Source: Xanthobacteraceae bacterium
GTDB taxonomy: Bacteria; Pseudomonadota; Alphaproteobacteria; Rhizobiales; Xanthobacteraceae
Assembly (NCBI GenBank): GCA_030043175.1
Contig: JASHYD010001420.1
Coordinates: 1 to 8,644 of the forward strand
Reading direction: 5' to 3'
Length of the DNA stretch: 8,644 nt
This document shows positions 1-6,183 of the stretch, piece after piece (the first letter of the stretch is position 1; each line of letters begins with the position of its first letter). Made by a program: the position numbers and the translations under genes. The notes below the pieces were generated by a model that saw only the letters and a list, made by a program, of their open reading frames with translations, searched no databases and was not told the DNA's origin.

Positions 1-20
1 CCGCCCATCGAGATGGAACA

Positions 21-38
21 CTCATAATATGAGCGCTC
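21..38. promoter_or_regulatory. Overlapping palindromes upstream of dps (possible operator)
   Basis: CTCATAATATGAG (21-33) is a perfect 6+1+6 inverted repeat, and GAGCGCTC (31-38) is an overlapping perfect 8-base palindrome. They lie about 110 bases before the dps start, within the only non-coding leader visible. Two GGAAC boxes (15-19 and 68-72) resemble the -35 element of EcfG-type general-stress promoters. Neither has the expected CGTT at a 16-17 base spacing; the nearest match is CGTA at 38-41, 18 bases after the first box. An operator or stress promoter for dps is an inference only. Confidence 0.25.
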
Positions 39-147
39 GTAATCGTCCTCGGCGAGCCGTCGTGATTGGAACCACCATTGCCACATCCTGTAGCGGCTCA
101 ATCGCGCATCGTCGTCCGATGATCAATGACACACAAGGAGATAAAAA

Positions 148-666
148 ATGAACGTTCGAGATGCCAAAGCACGGCCTGCTCCGCTGCACACGCCGACCGA
201 CTTGAAGCCGAATGCCGTGCGGGATCTTTCGGGCGCGCTGAACATCCTGCTGGCTGACATGTTCGCTTTATATGTGAAGACGAAGAACTTTCATTGGCAC
301 ATGTCGGGTCCGCATTTTCGCGACTATCATCTTCTTCTGGATGAGCACGGCGACCAGATCTTCGCCACCACAGATGCGATCGCTGAACGTGTTCGCAAAA
401 TCGGTGGCACGACCCTGCGCTCGATCGGCCAGATCGGCCGCTTGCAGCGCGTCGTGGACAACGATGCGGACTTTGTTACGTCGATGGACATGCTCGCCGA
501 ATTGCGCGACGACAACAAACAGCTGGTGGCGCGCCTGCGTGAGACGCATGGCCTGTGCGAAGAGCACGACGACGTTGCCACCGCAAGCTTGTTGGAAGTC
601 TGGATCGATGAGGCCGAGCGGCGCACATGGTTCCTGTTCGAGGCGACGCGGCGGGCTGAGCCCTAA
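148..666 (+). CDS. dps: Dps-family DNA-binding ferritin-like protein
   Basis: This cytoplasmic mini-ferritin is expected to form a 12-subunit shell that oxidises Fe(II) with hydrogen peroxide, stores the iron, and in many members binds DNA during starvation or oxidative stress. The 172-residue length is usual for the family. The inter-subunit ferroxidase ligands are all visible: H49 in NFHWH, H61 and D65 in YHLLLDEH, then D76 and E80 in TTDAIAER. A lysine- and arginine-containing N-terminal tail (residues 1-23) precedes helix A and could contact DNA. The start is well supported: AAGGAG at 135-140 is followed seven bases later by ATG. It appears to be a single-gene unit, with a hairpin 26 bases after the stop and no intact gene close behind. 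Membership of the family is clear; the gene symbol is by family rather than proven orthology. Confidence 0.96.
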   Translation: MNVRDAKARPAPLHTPTDLKPNAVRDLSGALNILLADMFALYVKTKNFHWHMSGPHFRDYHLLLDEHGDQIFATTDAIAERVRKIGGTTLRSIGQIGRLQRVVDNDADFVTSMDMLAELRDDNKQLVARLRETHGLCEEHDDVATASLLEVWIDEAERRTWFLFEATRRAEP

Positions 667-1028
667 GGAGGATAGCAGCCCGAACACTACTCAGGTCCTG
701 CGCACCACTTTTGCGCCGCGACCTGAACCGCCAATCGCATGAAAGCAAGCTGGGCCAACGGCTGACGCATAGATGAGGTCAGGCGCGCCGCCTCATCAAG
801 CAGCCCCCCTTGCGAACTCTCAGCAATCGAAGACGGCTCTCATGGCCGGTAGCGGAATGGTCCACCCGCGCTCCTGCGCCACCGGCGAGCAATGCTGCGT
901 GAGGCGGGTCGCAAACGGAGCACCACCCAACCAAATATTGAATGCTGGCAAGAATTCGCCACGTCGTCCGTCCGATCGACACGGAATGTGCTTGCCGGAA
1001 GTGTCACGCGGCGACATCCGCCCGCAAT
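667..1028. other. Gene-free stretch after dps
   Basis: Apart from the hairpin at 692-725, I recognise no gene. A strong Shine-Dalgarno-like sequence (AAGGAGGA, 664-671) overlaps the dps stop but no ATG, GTG or TTG follows at a usable distance, which could be a relic of a lost downstream gene. Open frames on both strands here have no recognisable motif and read as low-information arginine- and proline-rich peptides. Confidence 0.6.
692..725 (+). terminator. Hairpin downstream of dps, possible terminator
   Basis: CAGGTC (692-697) pairs with GACCTG (720-725), and inside it GCGCA (700-704) pairs with TGCGC (712-716) around the loop CCACTTT. The structure begins 26 bases after the dps stop. There is no T-tract after it, so it is not a canonical intrinsic terminator. 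It may instead protect the 3' end of the transcript. Confidence 0.4.
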
Positions 1029-1275
1029 GCCGCCGTGCCTGATCGACAGGAGGCCTGTGTCGGCGCCCACCGCCTGAGCCGCAAGCGCCCGGTCACGGTG
1101 CACGGCTGTGCCGGTGAGACATGTGCCGGCGACAACGCAAACGATTGGCCGGGGCGGTGCAGGGCGATGAAATTCGCCGCCGGCCGAGATGGCCGATCAG
1201 CTCGATTTGCTGGGCTGCACCAGGTGCGCGAACGGCTGGTCAGGCAGCGCTCCGGCACGATCAGCGTACCCTCCT
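1029..1275 (+). mobile_element. Degenerate fragment of an IS110-family transposase
   Basis: Pieces of the N-terminal half of an IS110-type DEDD transposase can be read in order but in shifting frames. PPCLI (about 1031-1045) is in one frame. EACVGAH followed by LSRK (about 1050-1085) is one frame over and matches the family's MEAC...AHHLSR stretch. GDNAND (1128-1145) corresponds to the usual KNDAND, and MKFAA follows at 1167. ADQLDLLG (1192-1215) is again in another frame, then GLHQVRERLVRQRSGTI (1212-1262) is the most characteristic block. At least three shifts and the absence of both the true start and the C-terminal catalytic half make this non-functional. I could not see terminal repeats. 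The family consensus is from memory; a translated search would settle it. Confidence 0.66.
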
Positions 1276-1680
1276 ACCATTGCGGGGCGCCAGAGCCGCG
1301 AGGGCAAGGAACGCCTCGCGGCAGTGCACCGATCAGCGAGCGATGACGTCTCGTTTGCCTGCGGCGTCTGCGAGGGGATGAAACACAATAGAGGACCGGT
1401 CTTCTTGGCGCCTGCGCACCCGGGTGCAAATGATCTTTCCAACACCTGTCCGGTATTGAGGACGATGGCGCGCCGATGTCCATGTGGCACGGAGCAGCCA
1501 TATGCTCCAATCGGAGACCGGATACATTGATGCAGCACCGCAAAGCCGGCAGATCGATGAAAACCTCTTGCAACGCACGGCCGGACCGTACAAATGGGTC
1601 ATTCGCGCCGTTTCTTCGCGTCCACGCCTTGTCCGTTTATCCTCCGAAACTCAGCGTGAAAGCAGACGGGGCCACCCGAC
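1276..1680. other. Gene-free stretch before the MFS gene
   Basis: No intact gene is recognisable. The bases after the IS110 fragment, to about 1380, may be further decayed transposase sequence: a frame around 1273-1381 reads LLPLRGARAARAR, loosely like the LLERGIAVRQG block that follows in IS110 proteins, but this is weak. A short stretch at about 1562-1600 reads LQRTAGPYKWV. It resembles a short peptide I associate with recurring intergenic sequence in Bradyrhizobium, which I cannot verify here. No clear promoter for the downstream gene was found. Confidence 0.5.
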
Positions 1681-2976
1681 GTGCGGAGCAATCCTCCGGT
1701 GCCGATTAAACCTAGGGAGTCACTGTTTCGCCATCGCTCATTTCGACTGCTCTTCATTACGCGGGCTGCTGCCAATACGGCCAATCAGATGCAAGCTGCC
1801 GCGGTGGGGTGGATGGTCTACGATATGACCGGCAGTGCCCTCGCCTTGGGGTTGATCGGGCTCGTGCAATTCGTTCCGCCCTTTTTCGCCACGCTCTTCG
1901 CCGGGCAGATGGTGGATTCCTACAGCCGCCGCTTGATCCTGAGCTGCTGCTACGTGGCGGAGGTGAGCGTTTCACTTGGGCTGCTTGCGCTAGCAATCTT
2001 TTTCGACCGCTCTGTTCCGCTGGTTTTTGCCCTGCTGCTTGTCAACGCACTTGCCCGCACGTTCGAAGGCCCGACGCTCCAATCGCTCGTTGCCGACACG
2101 GTGCCGCGCACGTTACTGATGCGAGCCGTGTCCGCGCATGCATCGGCCGGCAAGATGTCTCAGTTCATCGGTCCTATCCTGGGTGGCGGCCTCTATGGCT
2201 TCGGCCCGGGCACGGCTTTTGGACTTTGTGCGTTCCTGATCGCCGTTGCCGCCATCGCAAGCCTTCTGCTGCCGATCGGGCCGACAACGGCCGAACGACC
2301 GAAAGTTAGCTGGACGGCTCTGATTGCGGGCCTACGATTCGTTTGGGCCCGGCCGGTCCTCCTGGGCGCAATGTCGCTCGACCTCGTGGCGACACTGTTT
2401 GGCGGAGTCACGGCTCTTCTGCCCATCTTCGCGCGCGATATCTTCGATATCAGTTCGTGGGGATTCGGCGCTCTTCGCAGCGCACCGGCTGCCGGTGCGG
2501 TCATCGTGGCCACGATCCTGGCGCACCGGCCGGTCAGCCGCGCCAGCGGCCGGATCATGCTGGGAGCAGTGGCAGCGTATGGCTGCGCCACCGTGGCGTT
2601 CGGATTTTCCAACCACTGGGGGTTGGCGATTGCGCTGCTGTTCTTGACCGGAGCAGCAGACATGCTGAGCACCGTCATCCGTCAGTCATTGATCCAATTC
2701 GCCACCCCCGGCGGCATGCGCGGCCGAGTGTTCGCGATCAATACGCTGTTCGTCAACTGCGCCGGGCAGCTCGGCACGTTCGAATCCGGCGTAACGGCGG
2801 CCTGGTTCGGGCCCGTCGGCTCCGCGGTGCTGGGCGGGGCGGCGGTGCTTGGCGTTGTCGCCTTTTGGGCGTGGCGATTTCCCGACCTCTATCAGGTCGA
2901 GCGGCCCGACGATGTCGCGCACGATCGACCTTTCTCGGTTGAGGGCGCCGATGATTTCGAAAAGAATGCCGGATGA
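1681..2976 (+). CDS. MFS transporter of the EntS/MFS_3 type
   Basis: This is an inner-membrane exporter of the major facilitator superfamily, driven by proton exchange, with 10 to 12 hydrophobic segments along 431 residues, the usual length. The N-terminal block LFRHRSFRLLFITRAAANTANQMQ is the typical opening of the MFS_3 subgroup, which includes the enterobactin exporter EntS. Loop 2-3 carries the motif A variant GQMVDSYSRR (75-84), and GPILGGGLYG (164-173) is a glycine-rich helix seen in this subgroup. GMRGRVFAINTLF near the C-terminal half is also typical. The substrate cannot be read from the sequence; a siderophore or drug is possible, and no siderophore biosynthesis gene is present. The start is GTG at 1681 with only a weak GACGGGG behind it. 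GTG at 1699 is an alternative, with GGAG at 1685-1688 upstream. It stands alone, flanked by gene-free sequence. Confidence 0.9.
   Translation: MRSNPPVPIKPRESLFRHRSFRLLFITRAAANTANQMQAAAVGWMVYDMTGSALALGLIGLVQFVPPFFATLFAGQMVDSYSRRLILSCCYVAEVSVSLGLLALAIFFDRSVPLVFALLLVNALARTFEGPTLQSLVADTVPRTLLMRAVSAHASAGKMSQFIGPILGGGLYGFGPGTAFGLCAFLIAVAAIASLLLPIGPTTAERPKVSWTALIAGLRFVWARPVLLGAMSLDLVATLFGGVTALLPIFARDIFDISSWGFGALRSAPAAGAVIVATILAHRPVSRASGRIMLGAVAAYGCATVAFGFSNHWGLAIALLFLTGAADMLSTVIRQSLIQFATPGGMRGRVFAINTLFVNCAGQLGTFESGVTAAWFGPVGSAVLGGAAVLGVVAFWAWRFPDLYQVERPDDVAHDRPFSVEGADDFEKNAG
1684..1698 (+). promoter_or_regulatory. Small hairpin between two candidate GTG starts of the MFS gene
   Basis: CGGAG (1684-1688) pairs with CTCCG (1694-1698) around the loop CAATC. 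It lies exactly between GTG 1681 and GTG 1699 and would hide the GGAG that could serve as ribosome binding site for the second start. A regulatory role is speculation; the structure itself is visible. Confidence 0.25.
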
Positions 2977-3041
2977 ATTATTCGCGAGAAAGAGCGGCGT
3001 TCGTGCTCCACCGGGTTAGACTGAGAGCGACACAAGGGAGC

Positions 3042-3083
3042 CGGCGCTTCCTGCCCTGGCTAAAGTCAGGGGCTTCCGCGCCG
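3042..3083. repeat. Nested inverted repeat resembling an IS200/IS605-type right end
   Basis: The outer arms CGGCGC (3042-3047) and GCGCCG (3078-3083) enclose an inner hairpin, CCCTGGC (3054-3060) with GTCAGGG (3065-3071), loop TAAA. The inner stem is seven pairs with one G-T pair on the plus strand. Read on the minus strand it is GGAAGCCCCTGAC-TTTA-GCCAGGGCAGGAAG. This resembles the hairpin just past the tnpB stop in many IS200/IS605 and IS1341-like elements, and a minus-strand frame ends in GSP-stop at the hairpin. No TnpB zinc-finger or catalytic motif is visible upstream, so at most it is a relic. It could also act as a transcription stop after the MFS gene. Confidence 0.4.
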
Positions 3084-3128
3084 AGCTTTCTGTGAACGCA
3101 ACGGACGTCGGTGCAGCGGCCGTTGTGA

Positions 3129-3155
3129 CTTGCGCCGGCGTAACGGCGGCGCAAG
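3129..3155. repeat. Hairpin, nine-base perfect stem
   Basis: CTTGCGCCG (3129-3137) and CGGCGCAAG (3147-3155) are perfect inverted repeats around the loop GCGTAACGG. It is the second palindrome in the cluster that spans 3042-3193. No T-tract follows on either strand. Confidence 0.6.
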
Positions 3156-3160
3156 CGCGA

Positions 3161-3177
3161 CGGCTGCAATGCAGCCG
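3161..3177. repeat. Perfect 8+1+8 palindrome
   Basis: CGGCTGCA (3161-3168) and TGCAGCCG (3170-3177) flank a single A. The tight spacing favours a dimeric protein site or cruciform over an RNA hairpin. Seven bases further on lies the perfect ten-base palindrome TCTCGCGAGA (3184-3193). Confidence 0.6.
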
Positions 3178-3641
3178 CTATAATCTCGCGAGACAGCATG
3201 ACATTCTGCCGATGATCGTCTGGTGAGCCGCCGGCTGCTGCATCGAGGAGGCTCGCGTGTGTCCGTCAAAGCAGCAGAGACAAATAATTGCGGGGTGGCC
3301 TTGCTCGAATCGCGCATGGACGCTATCGAGTCGCCACGGCGTTCCTCACGTTGGAGCTCAAGCGCGGCGCTCGGAGCGACCATCAGGTTGAAATCGAACT
3401 GCGGCGTCGGGGTTCCCATTTGCAGTTCGATCCAATTGAAGGCCACACACGCCCATTTGGAAGAACTGACCGCGGCAACAACAGAAGCAATTTGTTTGTC
3501 GAAGTCGTCGACACCCCGACCGACAGCAAACGCGCGCGATGCTTTGCCACCGCGTCTCACGCTCAGGCTGTGGCGATGAGTAGTAATTGGCTCCGGTGGA
3601 TTTAGTTCGCGGCGCAGGGCCGTCGAAGCAAAAGGGAAAAC

Positions 3642-3881
3642 ATGAATTACAGGCCCAAGGAGCTAAACGGCTGGACGGTTGAGGTCACCTACCGAAACGG
3701 TTCGTCACCGACGACCTTCACGATCGAGGAACTCGAAGACATCGAGCAACACCTTGATCTTCGTTCGGATTGGGTCGCCATCACCATCAATAGATACGTG
3801 TCAAAACCGCCGCCGCGCTCCCAATTCAGCCCCGCGCTCAGCCCAATGTTAGGCCGACGACGCAAGGATCCATACTGCTAG
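3642..3881 (+). CDS. Small hypothetical protein, 79 residues
   Basis: I do not recognise a named family. The first two thirds look like a real folded protein: NGWTVEVTYRNG (9-20) reads as a beta hairpin, and FTIEELEDIEQHLDLRSDW (26-44) is an acidic helix, followed by a strand AITINRY. The last 25 residues (PPPRS onward) are proline- and arginine-rich and look unstructured. The start is supported by AAAGGGA (3631-3637) just before ATG. The stop TAG lies inside a tandem 11-base duplication, so the tail may be newly altered and an original stop lost earlier. It is probably cytoplasmic, as there is no signal peptide or membrane segment. The next gene is on the opposite strand, so it is monocistronic. 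Rhizobial genomes carry many small proteins of this style, which is the basis for calling it a gene. Confidence 0.55.
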   Translation: MNYRPKELNGWTVEVTYRNGSSPTTFTIEELEDIEQHLDLRSDWVAITINRYVSKPPPRSQFSPALSPMLGRRRKDPYC

Positions 3882-3895
3882 CCCACTGCTAGCCC
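3874..3895 (+). repeat. Tandem 11-base duplication over a stop codon
   Basis: ACTGCTAGCCC occurs twice back to back (3874-3884 and 3885-3895). The first copy contains the TAG stop of the 79-residue ORF. It looks like a recent slippage or repair duplication. Confidence 0.8.
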
Positions 3896-4146
3896 TCGAG
3901 CTCTGGAGCGCCCATCGGCGTCGCAGCGAGCCACCGGGTGGAAGCCGGCGGTTTCTGGCGTAGTAATTCGCGGCCAGAACCTGTGCGGACACCGCGGATC
4001 GTCTCCGCGAGGGATGCCGCTCTCAAGCTGCGGTTCACGTGCATCCTCGTAGCGGCAAACGCCGGCAGCCAGCACACTGACAGCCGTGGTGTCGGCTGCG
4101 AATGCCTGCCGTCGCTTCGGCGTTCAGACCATCGCCAGCGCTCGCT
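3882..4146. other. Gap between two convergent genes
   Basis: About 265 bases between the 79-residue ORF and the 3' end of the ribbon-helix-helix gene. I see no gene, clear terminator or repeat apart from the second copy of the 11-base duplication. Confidence 0.5.
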
Positions 4147-4533
4147 TCAGGTAAGGTTTTTGGCGTCGGATAAACGTTCGATCGCTGCGATGTGGCTCTG
4201 CAGGCCCTTGATAGTGTCGCGGAGATAGCGGAGCCGCACCTCGTCATGCGGCATGAACCCGAGATGATTCTTGTGCTCCGCGGCCTGCAGATTGTCCCGC
4301 TCGACCTCCATGTCTTTCATCCGCGCCTTGATCTGGGAAAGATTCTCACGGCTCACGACCGCCAAAGGCGGAGGCCAGGGTTCCAATCCGGCCGTCGGGC
4401 TACCGGCGTCCCTCATCGCCTCAATAATGAAGTGGCGAATCTGCCCCTCCACCGTGCGCGATTCGCGCTCCGCCGCACGCTCCACAAACCCAAGCAACAC
4501 CGCGTCAAGCGGAACCGAAACCCGCCTCGACAT
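4147..4533 (-). CDS. Ribbon-helix-helix (Arc/CopG-like) protein with coiled-coil tail
   Basis: The 128-residue protein has two parts. Residues 1-44 form a ribbon-helix-helix pattern: the strand MSRRVSVPLD, helix A AVLLGFVERAAERES, a turn, then helix B TVEGQIRHFIIEAMRDAG. After a proline-rich linker (about 45-62, PWPPPL) comes a charged amphipathic stretch (about 63-128, SQIKARMKDMEVERDNL, then IKGLQSHIAAIERL) that should form a coiled coil. Such domains usually dimerise and bind operator DNA, often in antitoxins or small repressors. No toxin-like partner gene lies beside it, so an antitoxin role is unsupported. I chose ATG at 4531-4533 because GAGG sits seven bases upstream and the fold begins there. 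The frame stays open upstream to 4674, but that extension lacks a ribosome binding site and has no recognisable fold. Confidence 0.75.
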   Translation of the reverse strand: MSRRVSVPLDAVLLGFVERAAERESRTVEGQIRHFIIEAMRDAGSPTAGLEPWPPPLAVVSRENLSQIKARMKDMEVERDNLQAAEHKNHLGFMPHDEVRLRYLRDTIKGLQSHIAAIERLSDAKNLT

Positions 4534-4742
4534 GGAACCGCCTCGAATTGGTTGAGCCCAAGCTGCGATGACTTTTCCCGCAACGCACCAGCATGCGACG
4601 GAGTTCATCCGCGCACCTAAAACACCGATCAAGTTTCTCGGAAGGCGCTGCGACCGGGCAGTGGCCGATATCACGGAGACCTAGGCGCCGGGTTCAATCC
4701 GATCGGCCACGAGACGAAGCGCGAAGGCCACGGCCTGAGAGG
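4534..4742. other. Gap before the pseudogene
   Basis: This holds the upstream leader of the ribbon-helix-helix gene on the minus strand. It may also hold an unrecognisable 5' remnant of the pseudogene on the plus strand. No promoter elements stand out. Confidence 0.4.
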
Positions 4743-5164
4743 CTCCACGAGAAGATCCACGAGGCCCGCATCATTCCGCTCGACCAACGGGCGCATGTTT
4801 GAAACAGCATTCGCATCTACCTGGGAGACTCAGGTGGCCAGCGGGAGGACGACACGCCGGTCGTTCGACACGACGAATTTCTTAGATGATACGACAAGGA
4901 TCGGGCGGAACGGCAGCAATGCGATATCGACGAGCGACGCCCTTCATCTCATCGAACGCTTCACCCGGGTTGGCCCGACACGATGCACTATGAACTGACC
5001 GTTGACGATCCGAAGCTCTTAACCGGGCCTGGAAGATCGCATTTCTGATCACGCAGGAACCGGGCTACGCGCTCTTCGAGTACACGCTATGAAGCGAACT
5101 TACTCGACATATGCTCAGCGGAGCTCGCGCTCAAGAAAAGGCGCAGGCGGTGCGACAAAGGTAG
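4743..5164 (+). pseudogene. Broken C-terminal part of a conserved uncharacterised protein
   Basis: The remains of one protein can be followed through all three plus-strand frames. LHEKIHEARIIPLDQRAHV (4743-4799) ends at an in-frame TGA (4800-4802) where the family has glycine. The same frame continues as NSIRIYLGD and EDDTPVV (4803-4865). A shift leads to FDTTNFLDD then ALHLIERFTRVG (4864-4974). A second shift leads to PDTMHYELTVDDPK (4974-5015), and a third to AWKIAFLITQEPGYALFEY (5027-5083). After a short local double shift it ends as MLSGARAQEKAQAVRQR with TAG at 5162-5164. The order matches a family I know from memory with GDTLVV-TTNF, ERFTRV-PDT, TVDDP-RPW and ACHEGNY-NILSGAR blocks, usually secreted and of unknown function. 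The N-terminal half is missing, and one stop and about four shifts make function impossible. Confidence 0.78.
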
Positions 5165-5365
5165 TTTCAGCATTTGCACCGCAGAGGAAGCGCACTTGCA
5201 CCCGCGATCGCAGTGACGGGATCGCAACGTGGTTGGTGAGCTTATCGAACCGTCGAGCCAATTGCTGCCCGACCGAAACGATCGTGTTAGGGCCCGCAGT
5301 TTTCAAGTTTCCACCGCGGGGGTCGGTGAAGCAGTTCGTTTATGCGGTTTCAATCGGGATGCGCC
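5165..5365. other. Gap between the pseudogene and the transglycosylase gene
   Basis: About 200 bases between the pseudogene stop and the 3' end of the transglycosylase gene. A short minus-strand frame reads LARRFDKLTNHVAIPSL, then SRVQVRFLCG. It has no tRNA fold and no family I recognise. No terminator is clear. Confidence 0.45.
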
Positions 5366-6172
5366 TCAGCGTTCAGCAAGCCGCTCGGCAAACAGAACCA
5401 GGGTTTTGCGGTATACCACCGACCGGTTCCACTCGCTCATGACCTCGAAATTCGGGGTGCCCTCGCCGAACGGCGCACCGGCGCGCCAGCCGTTGGTCTT
5501 GAGAAGGTTGGCGGTCGAGGCGAGTACGTCGGGCACGCTGTGTCGGAGATCAACGTGTCCGTTGCCGTCATAGTCGATGCCATATTTGACGTACGAGGAC
5601 GGCAGAAACTGCGTCTGGCCGATTTCGCCCGCGTAGGCGCCGATCAGATCGCGCAAGGGAAGGTCGCCCCGGTCGATAATCTGAAGCGCCGCCAGAAGCT
5701 CGCCTTGGAACAGTTCGCTGCGGCGGCAATCGTGCGCCAGGGTAGCGAGCGTGCGGATCACGGGCAGCTTGCCCATGTCGCCGGTGCCGTTGTCGGTTTC
5801 GAGCGTCCAGATCGCCATGAGCAGCGTCGCCGGTACGCCGAATTGCCGCTCGATACGCGCGAGTAGGGCAGAGTGGCGCTGCATCAGTTGTTTGGCGCGT
5901 TTGATGCGAGCCGGCACAACCCGGGTCGCGGCATATTCCTCGAAGCTCTTGCGGAAGGTGCTGCGCTGGCGGCGGTCGAAAGCAAGCACCGAGCCGTCGG
6001 GCATCAGACCGGCAAACGCGCTATCGACCACCGACCGGGAAACGCCGGCGGCTGCGGCGTCGCGCCCCATAGCGGCCAGGAAAGCGTTGAAGTCACCACC
6101 ACATTTCGCCGCGCCGGCAGGCGCTACGAAAAACAGAATGCCAAACAGGATGCCGAGCGATCGTAACAGCAT
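5366..6172 (-). CDS. Secreted lytic murein transglycosylase, MltB family
   Basis: It should cleave the MurNAc-GlcNAc bond of peptidoglycan in the periplasm and leave a 1,6-anhydro-MurNAc end. Residues 1-21 form a signal peptide ending AGA, with no lipobox, so it is likely soluble and not a lipoprotein like E. coli MltB. The catalytic glutamate is E125 in IWTLETDNG, in place of the usual GxETxxG. AGEIGQTQFLPSSY (181-194) matches the family's AGAMGQPQFMPSSY, and YDGNGHVDL (201-209) is the typical acidic segment. A stretch near 145-162 matches the usual RRxELFxxELLAAL. At 268 residues it has the catalytic domain but lacks the C-terminal peptidoglycan-binding domain of longer relatives. C24 and C149 could form a disulfide. 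The start is supported by GAAGGA five bases upstream. It lies on the same strand as glk but 342 bases away, so it is probably transcribed separately. Confidence 0.94.
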   Translation of the reverse strand: MLLRSLGILFGILFFVAPAGAAKCGGDFNAFLAAMGRDAAAAGVSRSVVDSAFAGLMPDGSVLAFDRRQRSTFRKSFEEYAATRVVPARIKRAKQLMQRHSALLARIERQFGVPATLLMAIWTLETDNGTGDMGKLPVIRTLATLAHDCRRSELFQGELLAALQIIDRGDLPLRDLIGAYAGEIGQTQFLPSSYVKYGIDYDGNGHVDLRHSVPDVLASTANLLKTNGWRAGAPFGEGTPNFEVMSEWNRSVVYRKTLVLFAERLAER

Positions 6173-6177
6173 GCCGA

Positions 6178-6183
6178 TCCTTC
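6178..6183 (-). promoter_or_regulatory. Ribosome binding site of the transglycosylase gene
   Basis: On the minus strand GAAGGA precedes ATG by five bases. It fixes the start at 6172 and places the signal peptide at the very N-terminus. Confidence 0.75.

Larger units (their letters stand above)
2977..3641. other. Gene-poor stretch with palindromes and unrecognised open frames
   Basis: No recognisable gene lies between the MFS transporter and the small ORF at 3642. The left part holds the palindromes listed separately. Open frames exist at 3066-3560 (-, 164 residues) and 3223-3579 (+, 118 residues). The plus frame has an internal GTG at 3259 preceded by GAGGAGG at 3245-3251, which is a good ribosome binding site. 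However, both proteins are serine- and arginine-rich, lack any motif I know and overlap one another, so I do not call either as a gene. Confidence 0.45.

Noticed and set aside
29..151. A 40-codon ORF whose TGA overlaps the dps ATG
   Set aside because: No ribosome binding site, no recognisable content, and the dps leader signals lie inside it. The overlap is probably chance.
1197..1602. Overlapping minus-strand open frames between the IS110 scar and the MFS gene
   Set aside because: I compared them by eye with Crp/Fnr-type and other families and found no convincing motif in any frame.
2193..2678. A 161-residue minus-strand open frame
   Set aside because: Antisense shadow of the MFS transporter; its sequence shows no transmembrane or domain pattern.
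3066..3560. A 164-residue minus-strand open frame ending in GSP-stop at the IS605-like hairpin
   Set aside because: The position of the stop recalls tnpB endings, but no TnpB catalytic or zinc-finger motif is present and the composition looks non-coding.
4534..4674. N-terminal extension of the ribbon-helix-helix protein
   Set aside because: The fold and a ribosome binding site support ATG at 4533. The extension has neither.
5342..5866. A 174-residue plus-strand open frame
   Set aside because: It is the complement of the MltB-family gene, which has a signal peptide, a catalytic glutamate and a good ribosome binding site.
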